Origin: Pandoraea norimbergensis
GTDB taxonomy: Bacteria > Pseudomonadota > Gammaproteobacteria > Burkholderiales > Burkholderiaceae
Direction: 5' to 3'
Assembly: GCF_001465545.3 (NCBI RefSeq)
Contig: NZ_CP013480.3
Span: 248,001 to 312,000 of the forward strand
DNA length: 64,000 nucleotides
Shown: piece after piece, positions 41,932-50,873 of the stretch
Numbering within the stretch: the stretch's first letter is position 1
Layout of the letters: every line of letters begins with the position of its first letter
Translations under genes and position numbers: made by a program
The notes under the pieces: generated by a model
What the model saw: only the letters and a program-made list of their open reading frames with translations
The model's database searches: none
Told to the model about the DNA's origin: nothing

Positions 41932-42804
41932 ATGACGCAATCGCTTGCCACTTTCCTGTCGTTGTCGATCGACGGTGTGGCTTACGGGATGCTGCTGTTT
42001 CTCATCTCCGTAGGTCTCACGGTCACGCTCGGCGTGATGCGCGTTGTCAACCTCGCGCATTCCGCCTTCGCCATGATCGGCGGTTATTTCACCCTGTGGG
42101 CCATGCAGCATGCCGGGCTCGACTTCTTTGTCGCGCTGCTCGTCGGTGTGGCCGGCACGATGGTGCTCGGCGCCGTGCTCGAGCGCACGCTGTATCGCTG
42201 GGTCTACACGGCCAACGGTCTCGGGCAGTTGCTCATGACGATCGGGCTGGCGTTCATCATCTGCGCCATCGCCAAGCATCTCGCGGGGACGGAGCTGCAA
42301 ACCATTCCGGTGCCGCAGGGGCTGCGCGGCACGTGGGATCTGGGTGGCTTCTCGGTGTCGATCTATCGCATCTTCGCGCTGGTGTGCAGCGCCGTCGTGG
42401 CACTCGGTATCTGGTGGGGGCTGGAGCGCACGCCGTTCGGCGCCAAGCTGCGCGCGGCGGTCGACAACCCGCGCATGGCGCGCTGCGTCGGCATCGACGT
42501 GCCGCTCGTGTTCTCGATCACGTTTGCCATCGGTTGCGGCCTGTCGGGGCTTGGCGGTGCGTTGTCCAGTCAGATTCTGCCGCTGGAGCCGTACTACGGG
42601 CTGAAGTATCTGGTGCTCGTGCTGATCGTGGTGGCCGCCGGTGGTCTGGGCAGCCTGCGTGGCTCGCTGTACGCCGGTCTGCTGCTCGGTCTCATCGATA
42701 CGCTGGGGCGCTACTACGTGCCTGCGCTCGGCGCTTTCATGATTTATCTGGCCGTGCTGGCCATTCTGCTGATCCGCCCGCAAGGGTTGGTCGGCCGCGC
42801 CTGA
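41932..42804 (+). CDS. livH: ABC transporter permease, LivH type
   Basis: A 290-residue inner-membrane permease with about eight hydrophobic segments. GVAYGMLLFLISVGLTVTLGVMRVVNLAHSAFAM (split here for reading) at the N-terminus is the LivH hallmark, and the EAA-like loop lies near RTPFGAKLRAAVDNPRMARCVGID. It forms the channel with the LivM-type protein. It is the second gene of the importer; the LivM gene follows 13 bp later. Confidence 0.92.
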   Translation: MTQSLATFLSLSIDGVAYGMLLFLISVGLTVTLGVMRVVNLAHSAFAMIGGYFTLWAMQHAGLDFFVALLVGVAGTMVLGAVLERTLYRWVYTANGLGQLLMTIGLAFIICAIAKHLAGTELQTIPVPQGLRGTWDLGGFSVSIYRIFALVCSAVVALGIWWGLERTPFGAKLRAAVDNPRMARCVGIDVPLVFSITFAIGCGLSGLGGALSSQILPLEPYYGLKYLVLVLIVVAAGGLGSLRGSLYAGLLLGLIDTLGRYYVPALGAFMIYLAVLAILLIRPQGLVGRA

Positions 42805-42817
42805 GCGGAGGGTGACG

Positions 42818-43894
42818 ATGCAAAACACGAATCCCTCCCAACTGTCGGCGGCCGGTGTGGCGCAGGTGGCCCCGGCACTGCGCCGCAAGCGGCTTGGCGT
42901 GCTCGATGCCGTGCTGCTGGTCGCTGCCGTGGCGACGTACTTCTTTGCCGATCTGTATCTCGCGCTCGCCACGAGCGTGGTGATCATGATCATCTTTGCG
43001 CTCTCGCTCGATCTCGTGCAGGGCTACTGCGGTATCGAAACACTGGGTCATGCGGCGTTCTTCGGCAGCGGCGCGTATGCCGCCGGACTGTTCGCGCTGC
43101 ACGTCTCGCCGAACCCGCTGCTGGGTCTGGTCGCTGGGGCACTCGTCGCGGCGGTGGTCGGGTTGATCACCGGCATCGTGGTGCTGCGCGTGAGCGGGCT
43201 CACGCAGATCATGCTCACGCTCGCGTGCGCCACGCTGCTGTATGAGGCGGGCAACATCGCCAAGTCGATCACGATGGGCGACGACGGCCTGACCGGCTAC
43301 ACCATCGCCCCCGTGCTCGGCCTGTTCGAGTTCGATATCTACGGCCACACGGCGTATGTCTATGCGCTGGTGGTGCTGGTGGTGGTCTTTCTGTTCACGC
43401 AGTTCCTCGTCAACTCGCCGTTCGGTCTGACGGTGCAGGGCATTCGCGAGAACGCCATGCGCATGTCGCTCCTGGGCGTTCGCGTGGGTTTCCGCCGCCT
43501 GATGCTGTACACGATCGCCGCTGCGGTGGCCGGTGTGGCCGGTGCGCTCTCCGCGCAGGTCAACAACATCGTGGCACTCGACACGCTGTCGTTCACGCTG
43601 TCGGCCAACGTGCTGGTGATGCTGGCGCTGGGTGGCACCGGACGCCTCTACGGTGCGGTACTCGGCGCCGTGGTGTTCATGGTGTTGTCCGACCGTATTG
43701 CCGCCATCGATCCGACCAACTGGCTGGCCGCGTTGGGCGTGCTGCTGATCGTGGTGGTGCGCTTCGCGCCGGACGGTCTCATCGGTGTGGTGGATCGCTT
43801 CGCGCTGCGTGCGCGCCGCCGTAATACGGGCCATGCCTCCGTGCCCGCCGATGCGAACGCCAAGGCGAGCGCAGACAAGGAGGTGACGCTGTGA
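42818..43894 (+). CDS. livM: ABC transporter permease, LivM type
   Basis: A 358-residue permease. The first 30 residues are cytoplasmic and polar; membrane segments follow, with the family blocks DLVQGYCGIETLGHAAFFGSGAYAAGL and GIRENAMRMSLLGVRV (the ATPase-contact loop). GGAGG 7 bases upstream supports the ATG at 42818 over a GTG at 42812. Its stop overlaps the GTG start of the next gene by 4 bases. Confidence 0.92.
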   Translation: MQNTNPSQLSAAGVAQVAPALRRKRLGVLDAVLLVAAVATYFFADLYLALATSVVIMIIFALSLDLVQGYCGIETLGHAAFFGSGAYAAGLFALHVSPNPLLGLVAGALVAAVVGLITGIVVLRVSGLTQIMLTLACATLLYEAGNIAKSITMGDDGLTGYTIAPVLGLFEFDIYGHTAYVYALVVLVVVFLFTQFLVNSPFGLTVQGIRENAMRMSLLGVRVGFRRLMLYTIAAAVAGVAGALSAQVNNIVALDTLSFTLSANVLVMLALGGTGRLYGAVLGAVVFMVLSDRIAAIDPTNWLAALGVLLIVVVRFAPDGLIGVVDRFALRARRRNTGHASVPADANAKASADKEVTL

Positions 43895-44640
43895 GCGCCG
43901 CACTCGAAATTCAAGGGCTGTCGAAGCGCTTCGGCCAGCTCGACGTGACCCGCAATGTGACGCTCTCGCTGCAAGCCGGTGCACGTCACGCGCTGATCGG
44001 CCCGAACGGCGCTGGCAAGAGCACGTTGATGAACCTGCTTACCGGCGTGCTCAAGCCCAACTCGGGCGTGGTGCGCGTGGGCGGCACCGACGTCACGTCG
44101 ATGCCCTCGCACAAGCGCGTGAAGCTCGGGCTGGCGCGCACGTTCCAACTGAACACGCTGTTCAACACGCTGACCGTGGCCGAGAACGTGGGCCTCGCGC
44201 TGACCTCGCGCCGCGGGCTCGACGGCCGCATCGGCAAACCGCTGGCGAGTCGCCCCGAAGTGGTGGAAGAAGCGGCGGAGCGTCTGCGTGCACTCGGCAT
44301 GCTCGATCTCGCGGGCCGTCGTATCGACGAACTCGCTTATGGCCAGCGCCGTCAGGTGGAGATTGCGCTGGGGCTGGCACTCGACCCGAAGGTGTTGCTG
44401 CTCGACGAACCTGTCGCAGGTGTGCCGTCGGGGCAGGGCCGCAAGTTGTTCGACCTGCTCGAACGTTTGCCTGAAGACGTGGCGGTGATGGTCATCGAAC
44501 ACGACATGGATCTGGTCTTCCGTTTTGCGCGCCGTATCACCGTGCTGGTGGAAGGTGCCGTGCTGATGGAAGGCGAGAAGGAAGAAGTGCGCCGCGACTC
44601 GCGTGTGCGCGACATTTATCTGGGGCGTCGCCATGACTGA
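43891..44640 (+). CDS. livG: ABC transporter ATPase, LivG type
   Basis: A 249-residue ATP-binding subunit with Walker A GPNGAGKST, signature region ELAYGQRRQVEIA in place of canonical LSGGQ (usual for LivG), and Walker B VLLLDEP, followed by VIEHDMDLVF. A GTG start overlaps the LivM stop (GTGA) and follows AAGGAGG. It energises import together with the LivF-type subunit, whose gene overlaps this one by 8 bases. Confidence 0.92.
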   Translation: MSAALEIQGLSKRFGQLDVTRNVTLSLQAGARHALIGPNGAGKSTLMNLLTGVLKPNSGVVRVGGTDVTSMPSHKRVKLGLARTFQLNTLFNTLTVAENVGLALTSRRGLDGRIGKPLASRPEVVEEAAERLRALGMLDLAGRRIDELAYGQRRQVEIALGLALDPKVLLLDEPVAGVPSGQGRKLFDLLERLPEDVAVMVIEHDMDLVFRFARRITVLVEGAVLMEGEKEEVRRDSRVRDIYLGRRHD

Positions 44641-45343
44641 CATCCTGCTCGAAGCCGGCGGACTTAGCGCGGGCTATGGCGAGACCATCGTGCTCGAAGA
44701 CCTGAGCCTGCGGCTGGCCGCTGGCGAAGCCATCGCCATTCTGGGCCGCAACGGTGTGGGCAAGAGCACGTTGTTGCTCAGCCTGCTCGGGCTGACCACG
44801 CGCCACGGCGGCGTGATTCGCTATCTCGAAAACGACATCTCGCATTGGCCTGCGTACAAGCGGGCGCGCGCCGGTCTCGCACTGGTGCCGCAGGAGCGCG
44901 AGATCTTCAAGTCGCTCTCCGTCGAAGAGAACCTGCAAGTGTCAGCCATGGGTGAGGCGTGGACGCTGGAACGCGTGTACGACCTGTTTCCGCGACTCGC
45001 CGAGCGGCGCCGCAATCTGGGCAATCAGCTCTCGGGCGGCGAGCAGCAGATGCTCGCCATCGGCCGCGCGCTGATCGGCAACCCCCGTGTGGTGCTGTTC
45101 GACGAACCCTTCGAAGGGCTCGCGCCGGTGATCGTCGATCAACTCGTCGACGCGTTCTGGAAGCTGCGTGCCGACGGCGGCATGGGCGTCGTGCTGGTGG
45201 AACAACACGCCGAACTGGGGCTGGAATTGACCGACCGCGCGCTGGTGCTCGACCGGGGCCGCGAGGTCTGGGCAGGGCGCAGCAGTGAACTCGCAGCGTC
45301 GCCGGAATTGCTCGGTGCGCTCGTTGGGCTGGAAAGCGTTTGA
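44633..45343 (+). CDS. livF: ABC transporter ATPase, LivF type
   Basis: A 236-residue ATPase with Walker A LGRNGVGKSTL, signature LSGGEQQMLAIGRAL, Walker B VVLFDEP and VLVEQHAELGLEL. The ATG at 44633 lies within the end of the LivG-type gene, an 8-base overlap. It completes the five-component importer. The catabolic genes start 50 bp later in the same direction, so uptake and degradation are probably co-expressed. Confidence 0.93.
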   Translation: MTDILLEAGGLSAGYGETIVLEDLSLRLAAGEAIAILGRNGVGKSTLLLSLLGLTTRHGGVIRYLENDISHWPAYKRARAGLALVPQEREIFKSLSVEENLQVSAMGEAWTLERVYDLFPRLAERRRNLGNQLSGGEQQMLAIGRALIGNPRVVLFDEPFEGLAPVIVDQLVDAFWKLRADGGMGVVLVEQHAELGLELTDRALVLDRGREVWAGRSSELAASPELLGALVGLESV

Positions 45344-45393
45344 TCGCCGGTGGATGGCACGACGCATTACGCATCACGTATTGACGGAACATC

Positions 45394-46149
45394 ATGACGA
45401 CATCACAGAACACAAATACGACGGCGCTCTCCGGCCTCGTCGTCAGCGCCCACTCGGCAGACTTCGTCTGGCGCGCGGCAGGCACCATCGCCACGCACGT
45501 GGCGCAGGGCTATCGCATGAAGGTCGTCTGCCTCTCGTTCGGCGAGCGCGGCGAGTCGGCCAAGCTCTGGCGCAAGGGCGCCGAGATGACCGAAGCCAAG
45601 GTCAAGGCAGCACGCCGTGAAGAAGCGCAACGCGCGGCCGACATTCTCGGCGCGGAAATTGAGTTTCTCGATATCGGCGACTACCCGATGCGCGTGTCCG
45701 ACGAGACGCTGTTCCGTCTCGTGGATATCTATCGCGAGTTGCAGCCGTCGTTCGTGCTGAGTCATTCGGAGAAAGACCCGTACAACTTCGATCATCCGCT
45801 TGCGATGCACGTGACGCAGGAAGCCCGCGTGATTGCTCAGGCCGAAGGCCACAAGCCGGGCGAAAAAGTGATTGGCGCCCCGGCGGTGCTGGCGTTCGAG
45901 CCGCACCAGACCGAGCAGTGCGAATGGATTCCCAACACGTTTGTCGACATCACGCCGGTGTGGGAAACGAAGCGCGCGGCCATCGAGTGCATGGCCGGTC
46001 AGGAACACCTGTGGGATTACTACACGCGCGTCGCCCTGCAACGCGGCGTGCAAGCCAAGCGCAACATCGGCATCACGGCCACGCGCGACATCAAATATGC
46101 AGAGGGGCTCATGCGTCTGACGCCCGTCGTTACGGAGCAACTGTCATGA
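45394..46149 (+). CDS. galB: 4-oxalomesaconate hydratase, GalB-type (PIG-L family)
   Basis: A 251-residue PIG-L/LmbE-family zinc enzyme. Metal ligands are suggested by [14 protein letters not shown] near the N-terminus and [11 protein letters not shown] at about residue 130. GalB of Pseudomonas putida belongs to this family and hydrates 4-oxalomesaconate to 4-carboxy-4-hydroxy-2-oxoadipate, unlike the amidohydrolase-type LigJ of sphingomonads. Assignment rests on the two neighbours: the aldolase gene overlaps its stop by 4 bases and the tautomerase gene follows. Deacetylase activity, common in PIG-L proteins, is the alternative. Confidence 0.83.
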   Translation: MTTSQNTNTTALSGLVVSAHSADFVWRAAGTIATHVAQGYRMKVVCLSFGERGESAKLWRKGAEMTEAKVKAARREEAQRAADILGAEIEFLDIGDYPMRVSDETLFRLVDIYRELQPSFVLSHSEKDPYNFDHPLAMHVTQEARVIAQAEGHKPGEKVIGAPAVLAFEPHQTEQCEWIPNTFVDITPVWETKRAAIECMAGQEHLWDYYTRVALQRGVQAKRNIGITATRDIKYAEGLMRLTPVVTEQLS

Positions 46150-46859
46150 TTCGCGGCGTCGTCGTTCGTCAAATTCCCCGCGTCGATGCGGCCACGCTCG
46201 ACATTTTGCGCAGCGCAGGCAGTGCCACCGTGCACGAAGCGCAGAGCCGTCTCGGTCTGATGGCCACCTACCTGCGCCCGATTTACGCCGGTGCGGCCGT
46301 GGCAGGCAGCGCGGTGACCGTGCTGGCGCCGCCGTCGGACAACTGGATGCTGCACGTGGCCGTCGAACAGGCACAGCCCGGCGATATCGTCGTGGTCGGC
46401 GTGACCTCGCCGTGCGACGACGGTTACTTCGGCGACCTGCTCGCCACGTCGATGAAAGCGCGCGGCGTCGCAGGGCTCGTCATCGACGCCGGTTGCCGTG
46501 ACATCGCCACGCTGACCGAGATGAAATTCCCGGTCTGGTCGAAAGCCATCTCCTCGCAGGGCACGGTCAAGGAAACGCTCGGCTCGGTGAACGTGCCGGT
46601 CGTGTGCGCGAATCAGATCGTGCATCCGGGCGACGTGATCGTGGCCGACGACGACGGCGTGACGGTCGTACCGTACGCCACGGCGCAAGCGGTCGCCAAG
46701 GCGGCTGCGGCGCGCGGTGCCGACGAAGCGTACAAGCGCGGCGTGCTCGCGGGCGGCACGCTGGGTCTGGACTATTACAAGATGCGCGAGCGTCTGGCTG
46801 CGAAGGGCCTGCGCTACGTCGACTCGCTCGACGAGCTCGACGCGTCGAAAGGTAACTGA
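46146..46859 (+). CDS. galC: 4-carboxy-4-hydroxy-2-oxoadipate aldolase (GalC/LigK type)
   Basis: A 237-residue RraA-like class II aldolase. The signature [31 protein letters not shown] (split here for reading) has the glycine-rich turn, arginine and aspartates that bind divalent metal and pyruvate. It splits the hydroxy-oxoadipate into pyruvate and oxaloacetate, the last step of 4,5-cleavage and gallate routes. The ATG at 46146 overlaps the GalB-type stop (ATGA). The C-terminal [18 protein letters not shown] is typical of the LigK/GalC subgroup. Confidence 0.88.
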   Translation: MIRGVVVRQIPRVDAATLDILRSAGSATVHEAQSRLGLMATYLRPIYAGAAVAGSAVTVLAPPSDNWMLHVAVEQAQPGDIVVVGVTSPCDDGYFGDLLATSMKARGVAGLVIDAGCRDIATLTEMKFPVWSKAISSQGTVKETLGSVNVPVVCANQIVHPGDVIVADDDGVTVVPYATAQAVAKAAAARGADEAYKRGVLAGGTLGLDYYKMRERLAAKGLRYVDSLDELDASKGN

Positions 46860-46861
46860 CG

Positions 46862-48010
46862 ATGACCGTGGGCGAACTCGTGAAGCACTCGCAATCGCAC
46901 TCGCAGACACGCATCGACGCAGCGGTTATCCGCGGCGGCACGTCGAAGGGACTGTACTTTCTCGCCGGCGATCTGCCCGCCGATGCTGCGACGCGCGACG
47001 CCGTGCTGCTCGCCGCGATGGGCTCGCCCGACGCGCGCCAGATCGACGGCATGGGCGGCGCGGACCCGCTCACGAGCAAGGTGGCGATTGTCTCGCGTTC
47101 GACGCGTGACGATGCCGACGTCGATTACCTGTTTGCCCAAGTCGTCGTGGACGAAGCGCGTGTCGATTACGGGCAGAACTGCGGCAATCTGCTTGCCGGG
47201 GTCGGACCGTTTGCGATCGAGCGGGGGCTCGTGGCGACGACGGGCGATGTGACGAACGTCGGCATTCACATGGTTAATACCGGGCAGGTGGCGCTCGCCA
47301 CCGTGCAGACGCCCGCCGACTTGGTGAAGTACGACGGTGACCTGGCCATCGACGGCGTGCCGGGCACGGCCGCGCCGATTCCGTTGATGTTCCGCGATAC
47401 CGCCGGTTCGACTTGTGGCGCGTTGTTCCCGACGGGGCAACGTCAGGATGTCATCGACGGTGTGGCTGTGACCTGTATCGACAACGGCATGCCGCTAGTG
47501 CTGATGCGCGCGGCGGATCTGGGCTGCACCGGCACGGAGTCGTGCGAACAGTTGGAGACGAGCGGGGAGTTTCAGCCGCTGCGCGAGAAGATCGAAGCGA
47601 TTCGTCTCGCCGTCGGCCCGCGCATGAACCTTGGTGATGTGCGCTCGCGCACGGTGCCCAAGATGTGTCTCGTGGCACCGCCGCAAGCGGGCGGCGCGCT
47701 GCTCACGCGTTGTTTCATTCCGCATCGCTGCCACTCGTCGATCGGCGTGCTGGCGGCGGTGAGTGTGGCGACGGCCGCGGCATTGCCGGGCACCGTCTGC
47801 CACGAGATGGCAGTCGTGCCGGATGACGCCGCGCCGCTGTTGTCGATTGAACACCCCACTGGCGAATTCACCGTGCGCCTGACGCTCGCATGCAACGACA
47901 CCGGTGAAAGCGAAGTGACAGGGGCCGGGCTGCTGCGCACCGCGCGCTGGCTCTTCGACGGTCAGGTGTGCATACCGCGTAGCGTCTGGGCGCAGGGAGG
48001 GAAGCCATGA
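46862..48010 (+). CDS. galD: 4-oxalomesaconate tautomerase (GalD type, PrpF fold)
   Basis: A 382-residue PrpF-like isomerase made of two diaminopimelate-epimerase-type domains. The N-terminal VIRGGTSKGLYF and IDGMGGADPLTSKVAIV blocks and the cysteine in DYGQNCGNLLAGVGPFA are the family hallmarks. GalD interconverts the keto and enol forms of 4-oxalomesaconate before hydration. The gene begins 2 bp after the aldolase gene, and its stop overlaps the hydrolase start by 4 bases. Aconitate isomerase is the alternative for PrpF proteins, but the neighbours argue for GalD. Confidence 0.88.
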   Translation: MTVGELVKHSQSHSQTRIDAAVIRGGTSKGLYFLAGDLPADAATRDAVLLAAMGSPDARQIDGMGGADPLTSKVAIVSRSTRDDADVDYLFAQVVVDEARVDYGQNCGNLLAGVGPFAIERGLVATTGDVTNVGIHMVNTGQVALATVQTPADLVKYDGDLAIDGVPGTAAPIPLMFRDTAGSTCGALFPTGQRQDVIDGVAVTCIDNGMPLVLMRAADLGCTGTESCEQLETSGEFQPLREKIEAIRLAVGPRMNLGDVRSRTVPKMCLVAPPQAGGALLTRCFIPHRCHSSIGVLAAVSVATAAALPGTVCHEMAVVPDDAAPLLSIEHPTGEFTVRLTLACNDTGESEVTGAGLLRTARWLFDGQVCIPRSVWAQGGKP

Positions 48011-48765
48011 GCACCGAACGTCCCCCGTTGCTCATGCTTCCCGGCTTGCTCTGCGATCAGGTGGCGTGGGCCGCCACGGCCGCGCTGCTGCCGGAATACG
48101 ACTGCCGTGTGCCCGCATGGGGCGCACTCGACACGATCGAGGCCATGGCGCGTCACGTGCTTGCGACGGTGACCGAGCCGCGCTTCGCCGTTGCCGGGCA
48201 TTCGATGGGCGGGCGCATCGCACTCGAAGTGGTGCGTCTCGCACCGGCGCGCGTCACGCATCTCGCCTTGCTCGATACGGGGTATCAGGCCTTGCCCGAA
48301 GGCGAGGCTGCGGAGAAGGAGCGCGCAGGTCGCGCTGCGTTGCTGGCGCGCTCCCGTGAAGCGGGCATGCGCGCGATGGGGCAGGTGTGGGCCACCGGCA
48401 TGGTGCATCCCGACCAGATCGGCACGCCGTTGTTCGACGCGATTCTCGACATGATCGAGCGCAGCCACCCCGACCAGTTCGCCGCACAGATTCACGCGCT
48501 GCTGGGCCGCCCGGACGCGACGCCGCAACTCGCAGGCATTCATTGCCCGACGCTGGTCCTGTGCGGCAGGCAAGACACGTGGAGCCCGCTCGCCCGGCAC
48601 GAAATCATGGCCGGGATGATGCCTCACGCCACGCTGTGCGTGATCGAAGAGAGCGGCCACATGAGCCCGATGGAGCGCCCGCAAGCCGTTGCCGCCGCGC
48701 TGCGCGCATGGCTGGCTACGGCACCCATCGACATCCATTCCGATAGCACGGCACGACTCGCATGA
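48007..48765 (+). CDS. alpha/beta-hydrolase in the Gal-type operon
   Basis: A 252-residue alpha/beta-hydrolase with nucleophile GHSMGGRIAL, acid CGRQDTWSP and histidine ESGHMSPMERP, a complete triad. LPGLLCDQVAWAATAALLP forms the oxyanion region. The substrate is unknown. Positioned at the end of a 4,5-cleavage or gallate module that lacks a LigI lactonase, it could open a lactone or cleave an ester that delivers the aromatic acid. Start and stop overlap the flanking genes by 4 bases each, so it belongs to the operon. Confidence 0.85.
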   Translation: MSTERPPLLMLPGLLCDQVAWAATAALLPEYDCRVPAWGALDTIEAMARHVLATVTEPRFAVAGHSMGGRIALEVVRLAPARVTHLALLDTGYQALPEGEAAEKERAGRAALLARSREAGMRAMGQVWATGMVHPDQIGTPLFDAILDMIERSHPDQFAAQIHALLGRPDATPQLAGIHCPTLVLCGRQDTWSPLARHEIMAGMMPHATLCVIEESGHMSPMERPQAVAAALRAWLATAPIDIHSDSTARLA

Positions 48766-49232
48766 GCGCTCAAGACACGACACCCGAGATTGACCAGAAC
48801 ACCCTCGACGCCATGCTCGCCAAGCAGGCCTGTCAGGACCTCGTGACGCGGTTTGCCGCGTGCAACGACCGGCGCGATCCGCAAGGGCTTGCCGCGCTCT
48901 TCACCGAGAAAGGTGTGCTGGTGCGTCCGGGCAGCGACCCGTTGGTCGGGCAGGCGGCAATCGCGGCGGCGTATGCCGACCGTCCTGCCGAACGGCTCAC
49001 GCGGCACCTCGTCGGCAACGTGCTGATCGACGTGACATCGGGCACCGGTGCCATCGGCAGCAGCACCGTGCTGTTGTGGAGCGGATCGACGCAAGACGTG
49101 GCGGGGCCGTTCGGGCGTCCCGCACAGGGGCGGCAGGTGATGGGCGAGTTCGAAGACACGTTCGTCAAGACGGCACAGGGTTGGCGCATCGCGAGACGCG
49201 AGGCGCGTTTCACGTTCGTGCGCGACGCGTGA
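48762..49232 (+). CDS. SnoaL/NTF2-like protein
   Basis: A 156-residue protein with a SnoaL-like cone fold pattern: ACQDLVTRFAACNDRRDPQGLAALFTEKGVLV, RPAERLTRHLVGNVLID, and TFVKTAQGWRIARREARF at the end (strand pattern and conserved tryptophan). Members are small isomerases, hydratases or dehydratases, or ligand-binding proteins. Its gene overlaps the hydrolase gene by 4 bases and closes the operon, so a role with the same substrate is likely, but the function is not known. Confidence 0.8.
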   Translation: MSAQDTTPEIDQNTLDAMLAKQACQDLVTRFAACNDRRDPQGLAALFTEKGVLVRPGSDPLVGQAAIAAAYADRPAERLTRHLVGNVLIDVTSGTGAIGSSTVLLWSGSTQDVAGPFGRPAQGRQVMGEFEDTFVKTAQGWRIARREARFTFVRDA

Positions 49233-49240
49233 GGGGTCAC

Positions 49241-49252
49241 GCGATATATCGC
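49241..49252. repeat. 12-bp perfect palindrome between the operon and the porin gene
   Basis: GCGATATATCGC is self-complementary and lies 8 bases after the SnoaL-like gene stop. It might be a regulator site for the porin gene; nothing else supports that. Confidence 0.45.
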
Positions 49253-49387
49253 ACGCGATTCACGATTTAGCAGTTTGCAGTCTGGAGGTAGCAGGGCAAA
49301 AGAAGTCAAAAGGCGGGCCGGCGTCATTGCCGCCAGTCCGACGTTTGGCGTGGGGTAGTCGTGCATTCATAAAACAAGGGGACAGAA

Positions 49388-50467
49388 GTGAAATTGAAAT
49401 ACGCATTGGCCGCAGGCCTGATGCTGGGTGCAGGCCTGGCACAAGCACAAAGCAACGTCACGTTGTACGGGATCGTCGATACCGGCATCGCCTATTACAA
49501 CAATGCCGCCGGTGGCGGCAGCTTCGTCGGTGAACCGACGCTGACCGGCAAGGTGCCGTCGCGCTTCGGCTTCAAGGGTGTGGAAGATCTGGGCGGCGGT
49601 CTCAAGGCCGTCTTCACGTTGGAAAACGGCTTTCAGCCGGGCACGGGCGGCCTGAACTACGGCGGGCGTCTGTTCGGGCGTCAGGCCAACGTCGGGCTGT
49701 CGGGCGCGTGGGGTACGTTCCTCATCGGCCGCCAGAACAACATGACGTTCTACGTGACCGGTAACGCGGACGTGATCGGACCGTCGATCTTCTCGCTCGC
49801 GAGTATCGACCCGTACATCGCCAACGCGCGCAGCGACAGCGCCGTGGGTTATATGGGCAAGTTCTATGGCGTGACGCTGGGCGCGACGTACAGCTTCGGG
49901 CGCGATGGTTCGGCAGCCGGCGGTCCGTCGGCCACGAACTGCGCGGGTAACGTGGCGGGCAACTATCAGGCATGTAAGCAATTCACCGGCCTGATCGGTT
50001 ACGACTACGAGAACTTTGGTATCTCGGCATCGTACGACCAGATGCGCGGCAACACGGGCGCCGCCGCACCGCTGACGAGCTCGCAATACACCGACTCGCA
50101 CGCTGTGATCAACGCGTACTACAAGTGGTCGTCGGGTCGCGTGGGCGGTGGCTGGATTCACCGCAACGTGAGCGCCGATGCCGCATCGCTCAGCTCGGAC
50201 ATCTACTTCCTCGGCTTCACGTACCTGCCGACGATCACGTGGGCGTTCGATGCGCAGGCAATCCGTTACCAACTGAAGAGCCGTGCCAACGCGACCATGC
50301 TGATCGGCCGCGCCACGTACTCGCTGTCCAAGCGTACGTCGCTGTACGGCATGGCCGGTTGGGTCGCGAACAGCCAGAAGGGCGTGGTAGCGATCGCCGC
50401 CGGTGGCTCGGTGGTCACGGGCGCGAACCAGTTCGGCACGATGCTGGGTATCCAGCACACGTTCTGA
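49388..50467 (+). CDS. outer-membrane porin (OmpC/Burkholderia type)
   Basis: A 359-residue trimeric-type porin. The signal peptide ends AQAQ (about residue 19). The mature start SNVTLYGIVDTGIAYYNN, RFGFKGVEDLGGGLKAVFTLENGF and the C-terminal LGIQHTF (terminal Phe) are family standards. I take the GTG at 49388 preceded by AAGGGG. Sitting right after the aromatic operon, it may admit aryl acids through the outer membrane, but general porins also look like this. Confidence 0.9.
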   Translation: MKLKYALAAGLMLGAGLAQAQSNVTLYGIVDTGIAYYNNAAGGGSFVGEPTLTGKVPSRFGFKGVEDLGGGLKAVFTLENGFQPGTGGLNYGGRLFGRQANVGLSGAWGTFLIGRQNNMTFYVTGNADVIGPSIFSLASIDPYIANARSDSAVGYMGKFYGVTLGATYSFGRDGSAAGGPSATNCAGNVAGNYQACKQFTGLIGYDYENFGISASYDQMRGNTGAAAPLTSSQYTDSHAVINAYYKWSSGRVGGGWIHRNVSADAASLSSDIYFLGFTYLPTITWAFDAQAIRYQLKSRANATMLIGRATYSLSKRTSLYGMAGWVANSQKGVVAIAAGGSVVTGANQFGTMLGIQHTF

Positions 50468-50873
50468 TCGCGCTGAGTCGTTGATCCGCTGACGCGAACT
50501 TTGTTTCGCGTCTGTCCGATACGCGGCGTCGCGCGCGTGAATTCGTCCGGGGGGGCGATTCACATGCCGTGCGGCGCCGCGTCACTCCCTCCTGCTGCGG
50601 CATACGACGTGGTGGCGGTGCCGCGCACCACGAGAGAGTGATCCGGCAGACGTCGCGTGGCCGTACCGTGTGCAGCCGTACATTCCCCGAGCTGCACCAT
50701 CGCACGCGATCTTCCTGCCCGGCCCGGGTGGTTCAGTCAACCGTTCCCCGGGCCGTCCATTTTTCCCCCGTCAGTGTCGGCGACGGTGTGGCTTGCGCTA
50801 TAGGGTTTGCGCGCTGGCACTTTCGCGCGCTGGCGCTGGCGCGCTCCCGTATTGCATTTCCGGTAACCTGCGC
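50468..50873. other. 406-bp gap with two hairpins
   Basis: No gene is supported. GACGCGAA (50491-50498) pairs with TTCGCGTC (50505-50512) soon after the porin stop. A longer hairpin, GGCCCGGG with CCCGGGCC (50721-50754), carries an inner GGTT/AACC and is followed by a T-rich run, a possible terminator. The remaining sequence before the MFS gene shows nothing clear. Confidence 0.5.
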
